Of a stretch of 64,000 nt of DNA, positions 9,201 to 17,263 are shown piece after piece (position 1 is the stretch's first letter; every line of letters begins with the position of its first letter). The notes under the pieces were generated by a model, which worked only from the letters and a program-made list of their open reading frames with translations, was not told the DNA's origin and did not search any database. This DNA comes from Prevotella sp. (lineage in GTDB: Bacteria > Bacteroidota > Bacteroidia > Bacteroidales > Bacteroidaceae). The position numbers were made by a program, and so were the translations under genes. The DNA is taken from the NCBI GenBank assembly GCA_017645645.1, contig JAGCOB010000004.1, positions 29,177 through 93,176 of the forward strand, in the 5' to 3' direction.

Positions 9201-10966
9201 CCAATCCTAAATATGACTCACGCAACAACTGCAATGCGATTATAGAGACGGCTTCGAATACCCTTATTCAGGGCTTTTCTAATACGGAGATACCTGAGGG
9301 TGTGAAGACGATTGCTTCTGCCGCTTTCCGCAGTCTGTCAACACTCACGGAGATTGAGATTCCTGCCAGTGTGGAAAAGATAGAAGCCGAGGCTTTCCTC
9401 TACTGTAACCAGATGACGAAGGTAGTGAGCCATATCAAGAAACCCTTTGCTGTCTCATCAATGGTGTTCAGCGGTGACAACATGAAGATAGCCAAGCTCT
9501 ATGTACCCTATGGTACGAAAGATGCTTATGCTAATACACCGGGATGGGATAGTTTCCCATATATTATCGAGATGGAGCCTGTAGCAGGTGAATACCCACA
9601 GAATGCTGCCAGTGTGACTTCTACCGATTTTGGTAAAGCCTATGCAGCACTGAACGGAGAGGTCTCTGTCCCCATCACATTGTTGGGAGAAGGTCTTGAG
9701 TCAATCACCAGTATTGACTATTCCATCACTACGGGTGGTTATTCTACGGCCCATCATCTAGAGTTGCAAGAACCGATTACTTTTATGAAGAGTGCTGAGG
9801 TGCTTGTTCCTGTCTATGCTGATGCTGCCACGGGCGAGAGCGAAAAGGTGTTTACCCTGACGAAGGTCAATGAGGTTGCCAATGAATGTACTACGGAGAA
9901 TATGAAAGCCTCTGGTAAATTGGTCACCGTGGTAAAGAAACCAAAGGTGGTTCCTGTATTGGAGGAAGCTACCGGTACTTGGTGCGGATGGTGTGCCAGG
10001 GGCATTCCCGCACTGAACCTGTTGAATAAGATCTATGGAAACAATGTCATTACCATTGCCGCTCATGGCGGAGGTTCAGGCGATCCTATGATTCTGGATA
10101 ACTATCAGTTGAATATGTCAAGCTATCCCAGCTGTATGATTAACCGAGGAGAAGCCATGGATCCTTATTATGGCACTGGCGATCAGGCCTTTGGTATCAG
10201 TCGTGAAATAGAGGCTATACAGCGCAGTTATGTACCTGCTGGTATCGAGGTGGAGGCAGAATGGGCAGACGAGAGCCAAGAAGCTATCAAGGTTAAGACC
10301 ACCACAACCTTCGTTGATGATGTCAACAATGCCAACTATCGCATTGGTTATTTGTTGCTGTCGGACGAATTGACAGGCAATACCTCAGAATGGGCGCAGT
10401 CGAACTACTATGCTGGCAGTACTGTCAAGGATGAGAATCTGGAAGAATTGACCAACAAGCCTTCAAAGATTGAAGATGCCGTCTATAACAATGTGCCTGT
10501 GGCTGTATGGGAACCATTTAATGGCATTGAGGGTAGTGTTCCTGCGACGATTACCAAGGATGTAGCTATGGAGCATCTCTACATGCTTGATATCAAAGGT
10601 AACACCCGTATCCAGAAGAAGCTAAAGCTGAGCGTTGTCGCTCTGCTCATCAACAATTCGACGGGTAAGATTGTGAATGCTGCCAAATTCAAGTTCGAGA
10701 AGGATAATTCTTCTGGTTCCAGTGATGTTATCTTAGGTGATGCCAATGGTGATAAACTGGTGAATGTAACAGATATCGTGGCAACTGTGAACAAAATCAT
10801 GGATAAGCCCTCAGCAGACTTCAACATCGAAGCTGCCGATATCAACAAAGACGGTCTTGTGAACGTGACGGACATCGTAGGAATGGTGAACATCATCATG
10901 AAAGGCGGTACCCAAAGTGCACGTGAAGTCATGAATGATCTACGGAGAAACGGGTTTGTTTTCTAA
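6236..10966 (+). CDS. Secreted C10 protease fused to BspA-type LRRs, an Omp28/thioredoxin-like domain and dockerin
   Basis: This 1576-residue protein has a signal peptide (1-19), a Spi-like prodomain (to about 130) and a C10 peptidase domain (about 138-350) with Cys167 in LTGCVATAMAQ and His303 in SGHTFVLHGY. Two blocks of BspA/TpLRR-type leucine-rich repeats follow (about 375-735 and 740-1115), each opened by a similar 'LTI..TAG.L' element. The repeat NCNAIIETASNTL occurs three times. Next is a linker and an Omp28-like region with a redox-type TWCGWC motif (Cys1250, Cys1253). A dockerin pair (about 1499-1562) has GDANGDK and INKDG loops, and the tail ends LRRNGFVF. The LRRs probably bind a surface or host target. 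The peptidase, adhesin and thiol-redox combination in one chain is unusual. It overlaps the convergent methyltransferase gene by 4 nt at the stop codons. Confidence 0.88.
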   Translation: MRKVYIVLISLFFSLMSFAGEVTEEQAFQKAQQFMKGKQFKQTNLRRASSTGDKAYFVFNVENNGGFVIVAGNDLMPEVLGYAEQGNLNLSKVPDNVKWLLDYYARIAQSMKKSPMDNIVYERVASRRRASAQLTELIPLMKTEWDQTGVYQQHCPEIGGNKALTGCVATAMAQVVNFYQWPLNSVRSTVGYKSNKDDKSKPQLELETLPARKFNWFNMSDDDIAWLMRYCGQSVLMNYNTDESSAYATSIPGALISVFNFSKGADIVNRNEFTDEEWEQALYHEIELGRPVIYSGYKNKSGHTFVLHGYKDGKFYINWGWGGNLDGYFALTALTPGSMDFTEEQNAVVGVQPASNNDINYDEKPEIGFREVHLEKQGQLASLLPESERYLISRLKITGEIGGKDFDVIRDMSENKYGQGTEGRLSKLDLSEARIVGGETFMEGIRTVVDNEIVDDTFNGCSKLTSLILPSTTISIGQYAFASTSLTEITIPKDVNFISGNAFTLPGLKSLKVDEGNQTFFSQNNAIYEKASGKLIRGCQASGIPEGVVEIGDMAFQDAGLESIVLPKSLKKIGYRAFMDNQVKDIYIPESVEYIDLEAFLRCGMVSITVDTNNKTYDSRDNCNAIIETATNTLIQASDITVIPNSVTALGRSAFSYVNTKMIEIPQSVNSFGQGLFEYCQVTTYKLPFSEPPVLEDEWILGPADYNYIKENARLIVPNGTKEKYSADNKWGSVFTHFDRKILEVSEYETQRALTINVETAGTLESKVADKKGITEELKVTGNINGTDIKTLQGMCGQYGMLTAIDLSDATIVEGEGTVANELPEGAFQTTTALEHIVLPKNLMSIGAFAFQDSGVEELVLPKTVIRLGRDIFYYARNLKALSVEEGNPVFDSRNNCNAIIETASNTLRIGCINTVIPATVTALGDMAFSGKPGLKEIEIPNSVTSIGWAAFWADTELTNVKMSAAITNLDDSPFGGCDRITSFVIDETNPKYDSRNNCNAIIETASNTLIQGFSNTEIPEGVKTIASAAFRSLSTLTEIEIPASVEKIEAEAFLYCNQMTKVVSHIKKPFAVSSMVFSGDNMKIAKLYVPYGTKDAYANTPGWDSFPYIIEMEPVAGEYPQNAASVTSTDFGKAYAALNGEVSVPITLLGEGLESITSIDYSITTGGYSTAHHLELQEPITFMKSAEVLVPVYADAATGESEKVFTLTKVNEVANECTTENMKASGKLVTVVKKPKVVPVLEEATGTWCGWCARGIPALNLLNKIYGNNVITIAAHGGGSGDPMILDNYQLNMSSYPSCMINRGEAMDPYYGTGDQAFGISREIEAIQRSYVPAGIEVEAEWADESQEAIKVKTTTTFVDDVNNANYRIGYLLLSDELTGNTSEWAQSNYYAGSTVKDENLEELTNKPSKIEDAVYNNVPVAVWEPFNGIEGSVPATITKDVAMEHLYMLDIKGNTRIQKKLKLSVVALLINNSTGKIVNAAKFKFEKDNSSGSSDVILGDANGDKLVNVTDIVATVNKIMDKPSADFNIEAADINKDGLVNVTDIVGMVNIIMKGGTQSAREVMNDLRRNGFVF

Positions 10967-11589
10967 CGTTTCCGTATCAAGGTAAGACCATCGCGTAGAG
11001 GAAGGATGACCTGCTCTACGCGATGGTCGTTTTGTATATAGTCGTTGAAGGCAACGATACCTTGAGTCTGTTGGTCTTTTCCGTAGGACGGGTCTATGAC
11101 ATGTCCATCCCAAAGGGTATTATCAGCGAGGATGAAACCGCCAGGGCGGAGGACGGAGAGTGTCATCTCGTAAGTCTCCCGGTACGTGCGCTTGTCGCCA
11201 TCGATAAACGCCATGTCAAACTCGATACCGAGTTTGGGAGCCTCCGTAATGGCATCGCCAATGATAAAGGTAATTTTGTCTGCAACAGAGGAATTCTCTA
11301 TCCAAGGACGCGTAAACTCTTCCTGTTCGTCATTGATCTCGAAAGTATAGAGATGGCCGTCATCCTCCAGTCCCTCTGCCATGCAAAGGGCAGAATAGCC
11401 GCTGAAGGTGCCCACCTCTAAGATATTCTTCGGACGAATCATCTGCACCAGCATCTTCAGTAGTCTGCCTTGCAGATGTCCTGATGCCATCCTCCCATGC
11501 AGCATGTGGATATTGGTGGCGCGCCAAAGCCGATAGAGATAATCAGGCTCTGGCTCGATATGGTGTGTGATGTAGTCGTCGAGAGTCAT
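10963..11589 (-). CDS. Class I SAM-dependent O-methyltransferase (methyltransferase family 3)
   Basis: This 208-residue protein has the family-3 (COMT-like) layout. Motif I is ILEVGTFSGYSALCMAEGL, an acidic residue binding the SAM ribose lies in LYTFEIND, the metal-binding region is FDMAFIDGDKRTY, and LRPGGFILADNTLWDG follows. The family methylates catechol-type hydroxyls with a divalent metal; the substrate here is unknown. The start codon overlaps the aroQ stop (ATGA), so the two are transcribed together from the aroQ promoter. Pairing with a shikimate-pathway gene could hint at an aromatic substrate, but this is weak. Confidence 0.88.
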   Translation of the reverse strand: MTLDDYITHHIEPEPDYLYRLWRATNIHMLHGRMASGHLQGRLLKMLVQMIRPKNILEVGTFSGYSALCMAEGLEDDGHLYTFEINDEQEEFTRPWIENSSVADKITFIIGDAITEAPKLGIEFDMAFIDGDKRTYRETYEMTLSVLRPGGFILADNTLWDGHVIDPSYGKDQQTQGIVAFNDYIQNDHRVEQVILPLRDGLTLIRKR

Positions 11590-12002
11590 CCTTTCAACGC
11601 TTCAATCGCCAACCGATAGGAGTCCAGTCCGAAACCGCAGATGACACCCTTACAGGCTGCGGAGATGAGGGAATGATGGCGGAACTCCTCACGCTGGTGG
11701 ACATTAGAGATATGTACCTCGATGACTGGTGTCTTCAACGAACGGATGCAGTCGTGCAAGGCGACAGAGGTATGGGTATAGGCTCCCGCATTGAGGATGA
11801 TACCATCATAAGAAAAGCCTACTTCCTGCATCTTATTGATCAGTTCGCCTTCGACATTACTTTGATAATACTCCAACTCTACCTCTGGATATCTTGCCTG
11901 TAACTGGGGCAGATACTGTTCAAAGGAGGAGGAACCGTAGATGCCTGGTTCACGTGTGCCCAACAGGTTGAGGTTAGGACCATTGATAATCAATATTTTC
12001 AT
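11586..12002 (-). CDS. aroQ: Type II 3-dehydroquinate dehydratase
   Basis: This 138-residue enzyme catalyses the third step of the shikimate pathway, 3-dehydroquinate to 3-dehydroshikimate, as a dodecamer. Family features are visible: IINGPNLNLLGTREP at the N-terminus, the lid with the catalytic Tyr (EPGIYGSSSFEQY), YYQSNVEGELI, ILNAGAYTHTSVALHDCI, and EVHISNVHQREEFRHHS with the catalytic His. The ATG at 12002 gives the normal family start (MKILIINGPN); the frame is open further upstream but would cross the promoter. It is coupled to the O-methyltransferase. Confidence 0.95.
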   Translation of the reverse strand: MKILIINGPNLNLLGTREPGIYGSSSFEQYLPQLQARYPEVELEYYQSNVEGELINKMQEVGFSYDGIILNAGAYTHTSVALHDCIRSLKTPVIEVHISNVHQREEFRHHSLISAACKGVICGFGLDSYRLAIEALKG

Positions 12003-12013
12003 ATTTCGGAAAT

Positions 12014-12045
12014 ATTTTGTACTTTTGCGGACAAAAGTACAAAAT
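12014..12045. promoter_or_regulatory. Symmetric divergent promoter between aroQ and xerD
   Basis: A perfect inverted repeat (ATTTTGTACTTTTG, 4-nt centre, then its complement) places one TACTTTTG -7 box on each strand, back to back. The leftward box serves aroQ and the rightward box (12020-12027) serves xerD. The start codons lie 22-30 nt from the respective boxes. Confidence 0.7.
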
Positions 12046-12048
12046 AAA

Positions 12049-12963
12049 ATGGAAACAGGCAAGAATTCGCAAGTAAATGTTGTGAGGAACTACCAGCGTT
12101 ACCTGAAACTACAACGTGGTTTCTCGCCCAACACGCTGGAAGCCTATCAGCGTGACCTTCAGAAACTATTACTCTATCTGGAACAGGAAGGGAAAGACAT
12201 CTATGAGGTGGAATTGGATGACTTGCAACATTTCGCTGCGACGTTGCATGACATCGGTATTCATCCGCGTTCACAGTGTCGTATCCTGAGTGGGGTTCGG
12301 AGTTTCTTCCGTTTTATGCAGACGGATGGCTATAGAGAGGAAGACCCTTCGGAACTTTTGGAGAGTCCGGTTTTGGGGGAACATCTGCCGGAAGTTCTCT
12401 CTGCTGAGGAGGTGGATATGCTGGAAAATTCCATCGACCTTTCGAAATGGGAAGGCCATCGTAACCGTGCCATCATCGAGGTATTGTTCTCCTGTGGCTT
12501 GCGTGTCAGTGAACTGGTGAACTTAAGACTCTCTAATATATATAAGGAGGAACAATATGTACGCATCATGGGTAAAGGATCGAAAGAACGACTGGTACCT
12601 ATCTCACCCAAAGCATTGGAAGAAATAAGGAAATGGACTTTTGATCGTAACCTCATGAAAATCAAGCCAGGCGAAGAAGACTATGTGTTCTTGAACCGCC
12701 GTGGTGCCCATCTGACCCGTACGATGATTCTTATTATGATTAAGCAGCAGGCAGAGTTGGCAGGTATTACAAAGACCATCTCGCCGCATACCCTACGTCA
12801 TTCCTTTGCAACAGCACTCTTGGAAGGCGGTGCCGACCTACGTGCCATTCAGGCGATGCTGGGTCATGAGTCAATAGGGACGACAGAGATTTATACCCAT
12901 ATTGACATGTCAACGCTACGTCAAGAGATACTGGAACACCATCCTCGTAACAAAAAAAGTTAA
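12049..12963 (+). CDS. xerD: Tyrosine recombinase XerD
   Basis: This 304-residue protein has an N-terminal SAM-like DNA-binding domain (VVRNYQRYLKLQRGFSPNTL) and a C-terminal catalytic domain. The active-site residues are visible: Arg in SCGLRVSELVNLR, Lys in MGKGSKERLVPI, HTLRHSFATALLEGGADLR (His and Arg), the second His in MLGHESIGTTEIYTHI, and the Tyr nucleophile in the same motif. Length and context fit the XerC/XerD pair that resolves chromosome dimers at dif rather than a mobile-element integrase. The start METGKN was chosen because it follows the promoter; the frame is open upstream through aroQ. Confidence 0.88.
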   Translation: METGKNSQVNVVRNYQRYLKLQRGFSPNTLEAYQRDLQKLLLYLEQEGKDIYEVELDDLQHFAATLHDIGIHPRSQCRILSGVRSFFRFMQTDGYREEDPSELLESPVLGEHLPEVLSAEEVDMLENSIDLSKWEGHRNRAIIEVLFSCGLRVSELVNLRLSNIYKEEQYVRIMGKGSKERLVPISPKALEEIRKWTFDRNLMKIKPGEEDYVFLNRRGAHLTRTMILIMIKQQAELAGITKTISPHTLRHSFATALLEGGADLRAIQAMLGHESIGTTEIYTHIDMSTLRQEILEHHPRNKKS

Positions 12964-13001
12964 ATGTATCACTTTTTTGAGCAATGTGTGTAGTTTTTCC
13001 T

Positions 13002-13009
13002 TACCTTTG
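13002..13009 (+). promoter_or_regulatory. -7 promoter element of the M16 protease gene
   Basis: TACCTTTG lies 48 nt before the start codon. A possible -33 TTTG is at 12976-12979 with 22-nt spacing, slightly longer than usual. Confidence 0.6.
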
Positions 13010-13057
13010 TGCGTCAATTAGTCAAACTAAAATTTTTATTCATTAAATTCATATACG

Positions 13058-15886
13058 ATGAAACTTAGAAAACTTTTTGTGGCTGCACTGATGATATTCA
13101 GTTCTGCAGCAATGGTGGCACAAGAGATGCAATTGCCGCCAATTCCCGTTGATCCTGCCGTTCGTATCGGTAAGTTGGATAACGGACTGACTTATTACAT
13201 TCGTCATAACGAGTATCCTGAGCATGTAGCAAACTTCTACATCGCCCAGCGCGTAGGTTCCATCAACGAGGATGACAGTCAGCGTGGTCTGGCTCACTTC
13301 CTAGAGCACATGGCATTCAACGGCTCTGAACACTTTAAGGGTAATGGCATCATTGAGTTCTGCCGCTCACTAGGTGTAGAGTTCGGTAGCGATCTGAATG
13401 CCTATACCAGCATCGACCAGACCGTCTATCGCGTCTGCGACGTACCTACCAAGCGCGCCACTGCAGTAGACTCCTGTCTGTTGATTCTGAAAGACTGGTC
13501 AAATGGTCTTGCTCTGGAGCCTGACGAGATTGACAAGGAGCGTGACGTAGTCCATAACGAGTGGCGTTTAGGTGAGGGTCCCTCACAGCGTATGATTACC
13601 CGTGCCCTACCGAAGATGTATCCAGGCTCTAAGTACGGTGAGCGTATGCCAATAGGTCTGATGAGCGTGATTGACAGTTTCAAACCCCAGACCCTTCGTG
13701 CCTATTATCAGAAATGGTATCGTCCCGACAACCAGGCTATCATCGTAGTAGGCGATGTCGACGTAGACCATATCGAGGCACAGATCAAGAGCCTTTTCGG
13801 AGGTATCAAGGTAGATCCCAATGCTCCAAAGGTTATCCCAGAACCTGTCCCTGACACCAAGGAGGCTATCTATGTCTTCGAGAAAGACAAGGAGATGCAG
13901 ATGAGCCAGATCATGATGATGATGAAACATGACGCTACTCCCAAAGAGGAAAAATCCAACATGGGATATCTTATCCAGGACTATGCTGTCAGTGTTATCT
14001 CCCAGATGATGAACCAACGCCTGAACGAAATGACACAAGAAGAGTCTTGCCCCTTCTTCCAGGCTTTTGCAAATGATGGTACTTATTTGTTGTCAAGAAC
14101 CAAGGACTGTTTCGAGTTAATTGGTATTCCCAAAGAAGGTAAGGACATGGAGACCCTCCAGGTTCTCTATCGGGAGGCAAAACGTGCCCGTGAGTTCGGT
14201 TTCACCGCTACAGAGTACGAGCGTGCCAAGGCAGACTACCTGAGCGGACTGGAGAAGCGCTATACCAACCGCGACAAGCGTAAGAACGATGAGTATGGCA
14301 ACGCCTACCGCGACCATTATCTGGACAACGAGCCTATTCCCCCATTGGATATGCTTTACCAGACTATGCAGCAGATTGCCCCGAATATTCCTATCCAGAT
14401 TATCAATCAAATGGTTCCTGAGTTGATTTCCGCCACAGACAGCAACCTCGTTGTGATGGAGTTTGCACAGGAAAAAGAAGGCAAGGTCTATCCTACTGAG
14501 CAGGCAATGGCTGCAGCTATTGCCGCTGCCCGTGCTGAGAAGATTGAGGCTTATGTGGACAATGTGAAGAATGAACCACTGGTTGACGTAACGACCATCA
14601 AGGCAGGTAAGATTACCAAAGAGACAGAGAACAAGACCTTTGGTTATAAGGAACTGACCCTCTCTAACGGTGCTACCGTGATTCTGAAGAAGACTGACTT
14701 CAAGGATGACGAGGTACAGATGCAGGCATTCGCCAAAGGTGGCAAGTCTCTCTATGGTGCCGCTGACTATACCAACCTGAAAGTATTTGACTATGCCATC
14801 GGTATCAGTGGTATTGGTAATTTCAGTAACACAGAACTGACAAAGGCTCTCGCTGGTAAAGAAGCAAATGCTGACCTGTCACTTGGCAATACCCGTCAGT
14901 ATTTGACTGCTCACTCCACCCCGAAGGATATCGAGACCATGATGCAGATGTCTTATCTCTACTTCACTGCTGTGAAGAAGGATGAGAAACAGTTCCAGAA
15001 CCTCATGACACAATTGGAGATGGGTCTGAAGAACAAGAGTCTTTCACCTGATGCCGTCTTCTCTGACTCTATTGCCAATACAATGTACAGCCACAATCCC
15101 CGCTTCGCAAATCCTGATGTGAAGGATCTGAAGGACATCAACTACGACCGTATCCTGGAGATTGCCAAAGAGCGCTTCCAGAATGCCGGACAGTTTACTT
15201 TCGTCATCTGTGGTAACTTTGACGAGACGACCATCCGTCCGTTGATTGAACAGTATATCGCTTCACTGCCTGCCACCAAGGCAAAGGCTGAGGACTTCAA
15301 CGAGATCATGACACTTGCCAAGGGCGAGGTTGTCAATCAGTTCAAGGTGAAGACAGAGTCTCCCAAGGCTACGGCACGTGAGTTGTGGTATGCCGATGCT
15401 CCTTATACATTAGAGAACATCGTGAAGATTGATGCTGTCGGACAAATTCTGTCTATGATTTACCTGAAGACGATCCGTGAGGACGAGAGTGCCGCTTATT
15501 CTTGCGGTGCCTCAGGTTATTTCAACAATTCCAGCCGTCAGCCCAAGGCGATGTTGCAGGCTTACTGTCCGATGAATCCTGATAAGTCGGAACTTGCCGT
15601 CCGTCTGTTACATGAGGGTATCGCCAACATGAGCAAGGCTGTCGATGCCGACCAGCTTGCCAAGGTAAAAGAGTATATGCTCAAGCAGATTGACGTGGAT
15701 GCCAAGAAGAACAGCTATTGGGTAAATACCATCACCACCTTCAAGGAGTTTGGACTGGATGTCTATACCGACTACAAGAAGACGGTAGAGGCTCTGACTG
15801 TTGAAAATGTTCGTGACTTCCTGAACAATATCATTCTGAAGAGTGGCAATCATGTGGAGGTCATTATGACTCCTGAGGCAAAATAA
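13058..15886 (+). CDS. Secreted M16 family (insulinase/pitrilysin-like) zinc protease
   Basis: This 942-residue protein has a signal peptide (MKLRKLFVAALMIFSSAAMVA). Its first M16 domain carries the inverted zinc motif HFLEH (His80, Glu83, His84) and the distal Glu in VVHNEWRLGEG. The second half has the inactive-type M16 C domains (TELTKALAGKEANADLSLG and ICGNFDETTIRPLIEQYIASLPA). The two-domain length is normal for periplasmic M16 enzymes of Bacteroidetes, which form clam-shell chambers that cut peptides. It is monocistronic, with its own promoter and a strong terminator. Confidence 0.93.
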   Translation: MKLRKLFVAALMIFSSAAMVAQEMQLPPIPVDPAVRIGKLDNGLTYYIRHNEYPEHVANFYIAQRVGSINEDDSQRGLAHFLEHMAFNGSEHFKGNGIIEFCRSLGVEFGSDLNAYTSIDQTVYRVCDVPTKRATAVDSCLLILKDWSNGLALEPDEIDKERDVVHNEWRLGEGPSQRMITRALPKMYPGSKYGERMPIGLMSVIDSFKPQTLRAYYQKWYRPDNQAIIVVGDVDVDHIEAQIKSLFGGIKVDPNAPKVIPEPVPDTKEAIYVFEKDKEMQMSQIMMMMKHDATPKEEKSNMGYLIQDYAVSVISQMMNQRLNEMTQEESCPFFQAFANDGTYLLSRTKDCFELIGIPKEGKDMETLQVLYREAKRAREFGFTATEYERAKADYLSGLEKRYTNRDKRKNDEYGNAYRDHYLDNEPIPPLDMLYQTMQQIAPNIPIQIINQMVPELISATDSNLVVMEFAQEKEGKVYPTEQAMAAAIAAARAEKIEAYVDNVKNEPLVDVTTIKAGKITKETENKTFGYKELTLSNGATVILKKTDFKDDEVQMQAFAKGGKSLYGAADYTNLKVFDYAIGISGIGNFSNTELTKALAGKEANADLSLGNTRQYLTAHSTPKDIETMMQMSYLYFTAVKKDEKQFQNLMTQLEMGLKNKSLSPDAVFSDSIANTMYSHNPRFANPDVKDLKDINYDRILEIAKERFQNAGQFTFVICGNFDETTIRPLIEQYIASLPATKAKAEDFNEIMTLAKGEVVNQFKVKTESPKATARELWYADAPYTLENIVKIDAVGQILSMIYLKTIREDESAAYSCGASGYFNNSSRQPKAMLQAYCPMNPDKSELAVRLLHEGIANMSKAVDADQLAKVKEYMLKQIDVDAKKNSYWVNTITTFKEFGLDVYTDYKKTVEALTVENVRDFLNNIILKSGNHVEVIMTPEAK

Positions 15887-15908
15887 TTACATTTCACTAA
15901 TAATAGGT

Positions 15909-15948
15909 AAAACGGCTTGTTTCATGAAGAAGCAAGCCGTTTTATTTT
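15909..15948 (+). terminator. Intrinsic terminator after the M16 protease gene
   Basis: AAAACGGCTTG pairs with CAAGCCGTTTT across about 13 nt, followed by TATTTTG. The T-run overlaps the metK -33 box. Confidence 0.85.
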
Positions 15949-15976
15949 GTCATGTCCCGAAATAGTATTAATTTTG
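15946..15976 (+). promoter_or_regulatory. metK promoter
   Basis: TTTG at 15946-15949, 19 nt, TAATTTTG at 15969-15976, 27 nt before the ATG. There is no room for, and no sign of, a SAM riboswitch. Confidence 0.7.
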
Positions 15977-16003
15977 CACCCAAATTCAAAAACAAAGATT
16001 AAT

Positions 16004-17263
16004 ATGTCCTATCTATTCTCATCAGAATCCGTATCTGAAGGGCATCCTGACAAGGTTGCCGATCAGATTAGCGATGCAATATTAGACCAGTTCCTTGCCT
16101 ATGACGAACATGCCCGTGTCGCCTGTGAGTCGTTTGTTACCACAGGTCAGGTAGTTATCATGGGTGAGATTCGCAGTGAGGTGTATATTGATTTGCAAAC
16201 TATTGCCCGTAATACGATCAAGAAGATTGGTTATACCAAGGCAGAGTATCAGTTTGATGGAAATTCTTGCGGTATCCTGACGGCTATCCATGAGCAGAGT
16301 GAGGATATCAACCGTGGCGTAGACCGCGAGGACGATGAGAATCAGGGTGCAGGTGACCAAGGAATGATGTTTGGCTATGCTACCAACGAGACGGAGAGTC
16401 TAATGCCCGTATCTTTGGACCTTGCCCATCTGCTGATGCGTACCCTTGCCGAAATCCGTAAGGAAGGCCAGCAGATGACCTATCTCCGTCCTGATGCCAA
16501 GAGTCAGGTAACTGTTCAGTATAGTGACGAGGGTATTCCTGAGCGTATCGACACCATCGTCGTCTCTACCCAGCATGACGAGTTTGATGCAGATGACGAA
16601 AAGATGCTCCAACGCATCAAGGATGATGTCATCAATATTTTGATTCCCCGTGTGAAGTCGAAGATCCACTCTCCCAAAGTTCTTGCCCTATTTGGGGATG
16701 ATATCAAATACTATGTCAATCCGACGGGTAAGTTCGTCATTGGCGGTCCTCATGGAGATACAGGCCTGACTGGTCGTAAGATTATCGTGGATACCTATGG
16801 CGGTAAAGGGGCTCATGGCGGTGGTGCTTTCTCAGGAAAAGACTCTTCCAAGGTTGATCGCTCTGCAGCTTATGCTGCTCGGCATATCGCCAAGAACATG
16901 GTGGCGGCAGGAGTTGCAGACGAGATGTTGGTACAAATCAGTTATGCTATTGGTGTGGCAGAACCGATGAATATTTACGTAAATACCTATGGTCGTTCCA
17001 ACGTGAACATGACAGACGGTGAAATAGCCAAACATATTGAGAAACTTTTCGACCTGCGTCCTAAAGCTATTGAGCGTTCACTGAAACTGCGGCAGCCTAT
17101 GTATCTGGAGACTGCGGCATACGGACACATGGGACGTCAGTGCGAGATCGTCAAGAAGACATTCACCAGCCGCTATCATGAGACCAAGACGCTGGATATA
17201 GAGCTGTTCACCTGGGAGAAACTCGATCGTATTGAGGATATTAAACGAGAATTCGGACTGTAA
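16004..17263 (+). CDS. metK: S-adenosylmethionine synthetase
   Basis: This 419-residue enzyme makes SAM from methionine and ATP. Signatures are [22 protein letters not shown] at the N-terminus (ATP-binding His), [10 protein letters not shown], and the P-loop-like [21 protein letters not shown]. The length is longer than the roughly 384-residue enterobacterial form but normal for Bacteroidetes. The start [10 protein letters not shown] follows the promoter; an upstream ATG in frame would lie inside the preceding terminator. The stop codon directly abuts the next gene, so metK heads the unit with DUF4271 and hemD. Confidence 0.96.
   Translation: MSYLFSSESVSEGHPDKVADQISDAILDQFLAYDEHARVACESFVTTGQVVIMGEIRSEVYIDLQTIARNTIKKIGYTKAEYQFDGNSCGILTAIHEQSEDINRGVDREDDENQGAGDQGMMFGYATNETESLMPVSLDLAHLLMRTLAEIRKEGQQMTYLRPDAKSQVTVQYSDEGIPERIDTIVVSTQHDEFDADDEKMLQRIKDDVINILIPRVKSKIHSPKVLALFGDDIKYYVNPTGKFVIGGPHGDTGLTGRKIIVDTYGGKGAHGGGAFSGKDSSKVDRSAAYAARHIAKNMVAAGVADEMLVQISYAIGVAEPMNIYVNTYGRSNVNMTDGEIAKHIEKLFDLRPKAIERSLKLRQPMYLETAAYGHMGRQCEIVKKTFTSRYHETKTLDIELFTWEKLDRIEDIKREFGL

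Noticed and set aside
12049-12963. Integrase of a mobile element (instead of XerD)
   Set aside because: Length, motifs and a chromosomal neighbourhood with aroQ fit XerD; no attachment repeats or cargo genes are next to it.
15950-16003. SAM riboswitch before metK
   Set aside because: Fewer than 30 nt separate the -7 box from the ATG, too short for any SAM aptamer plus expression platform.
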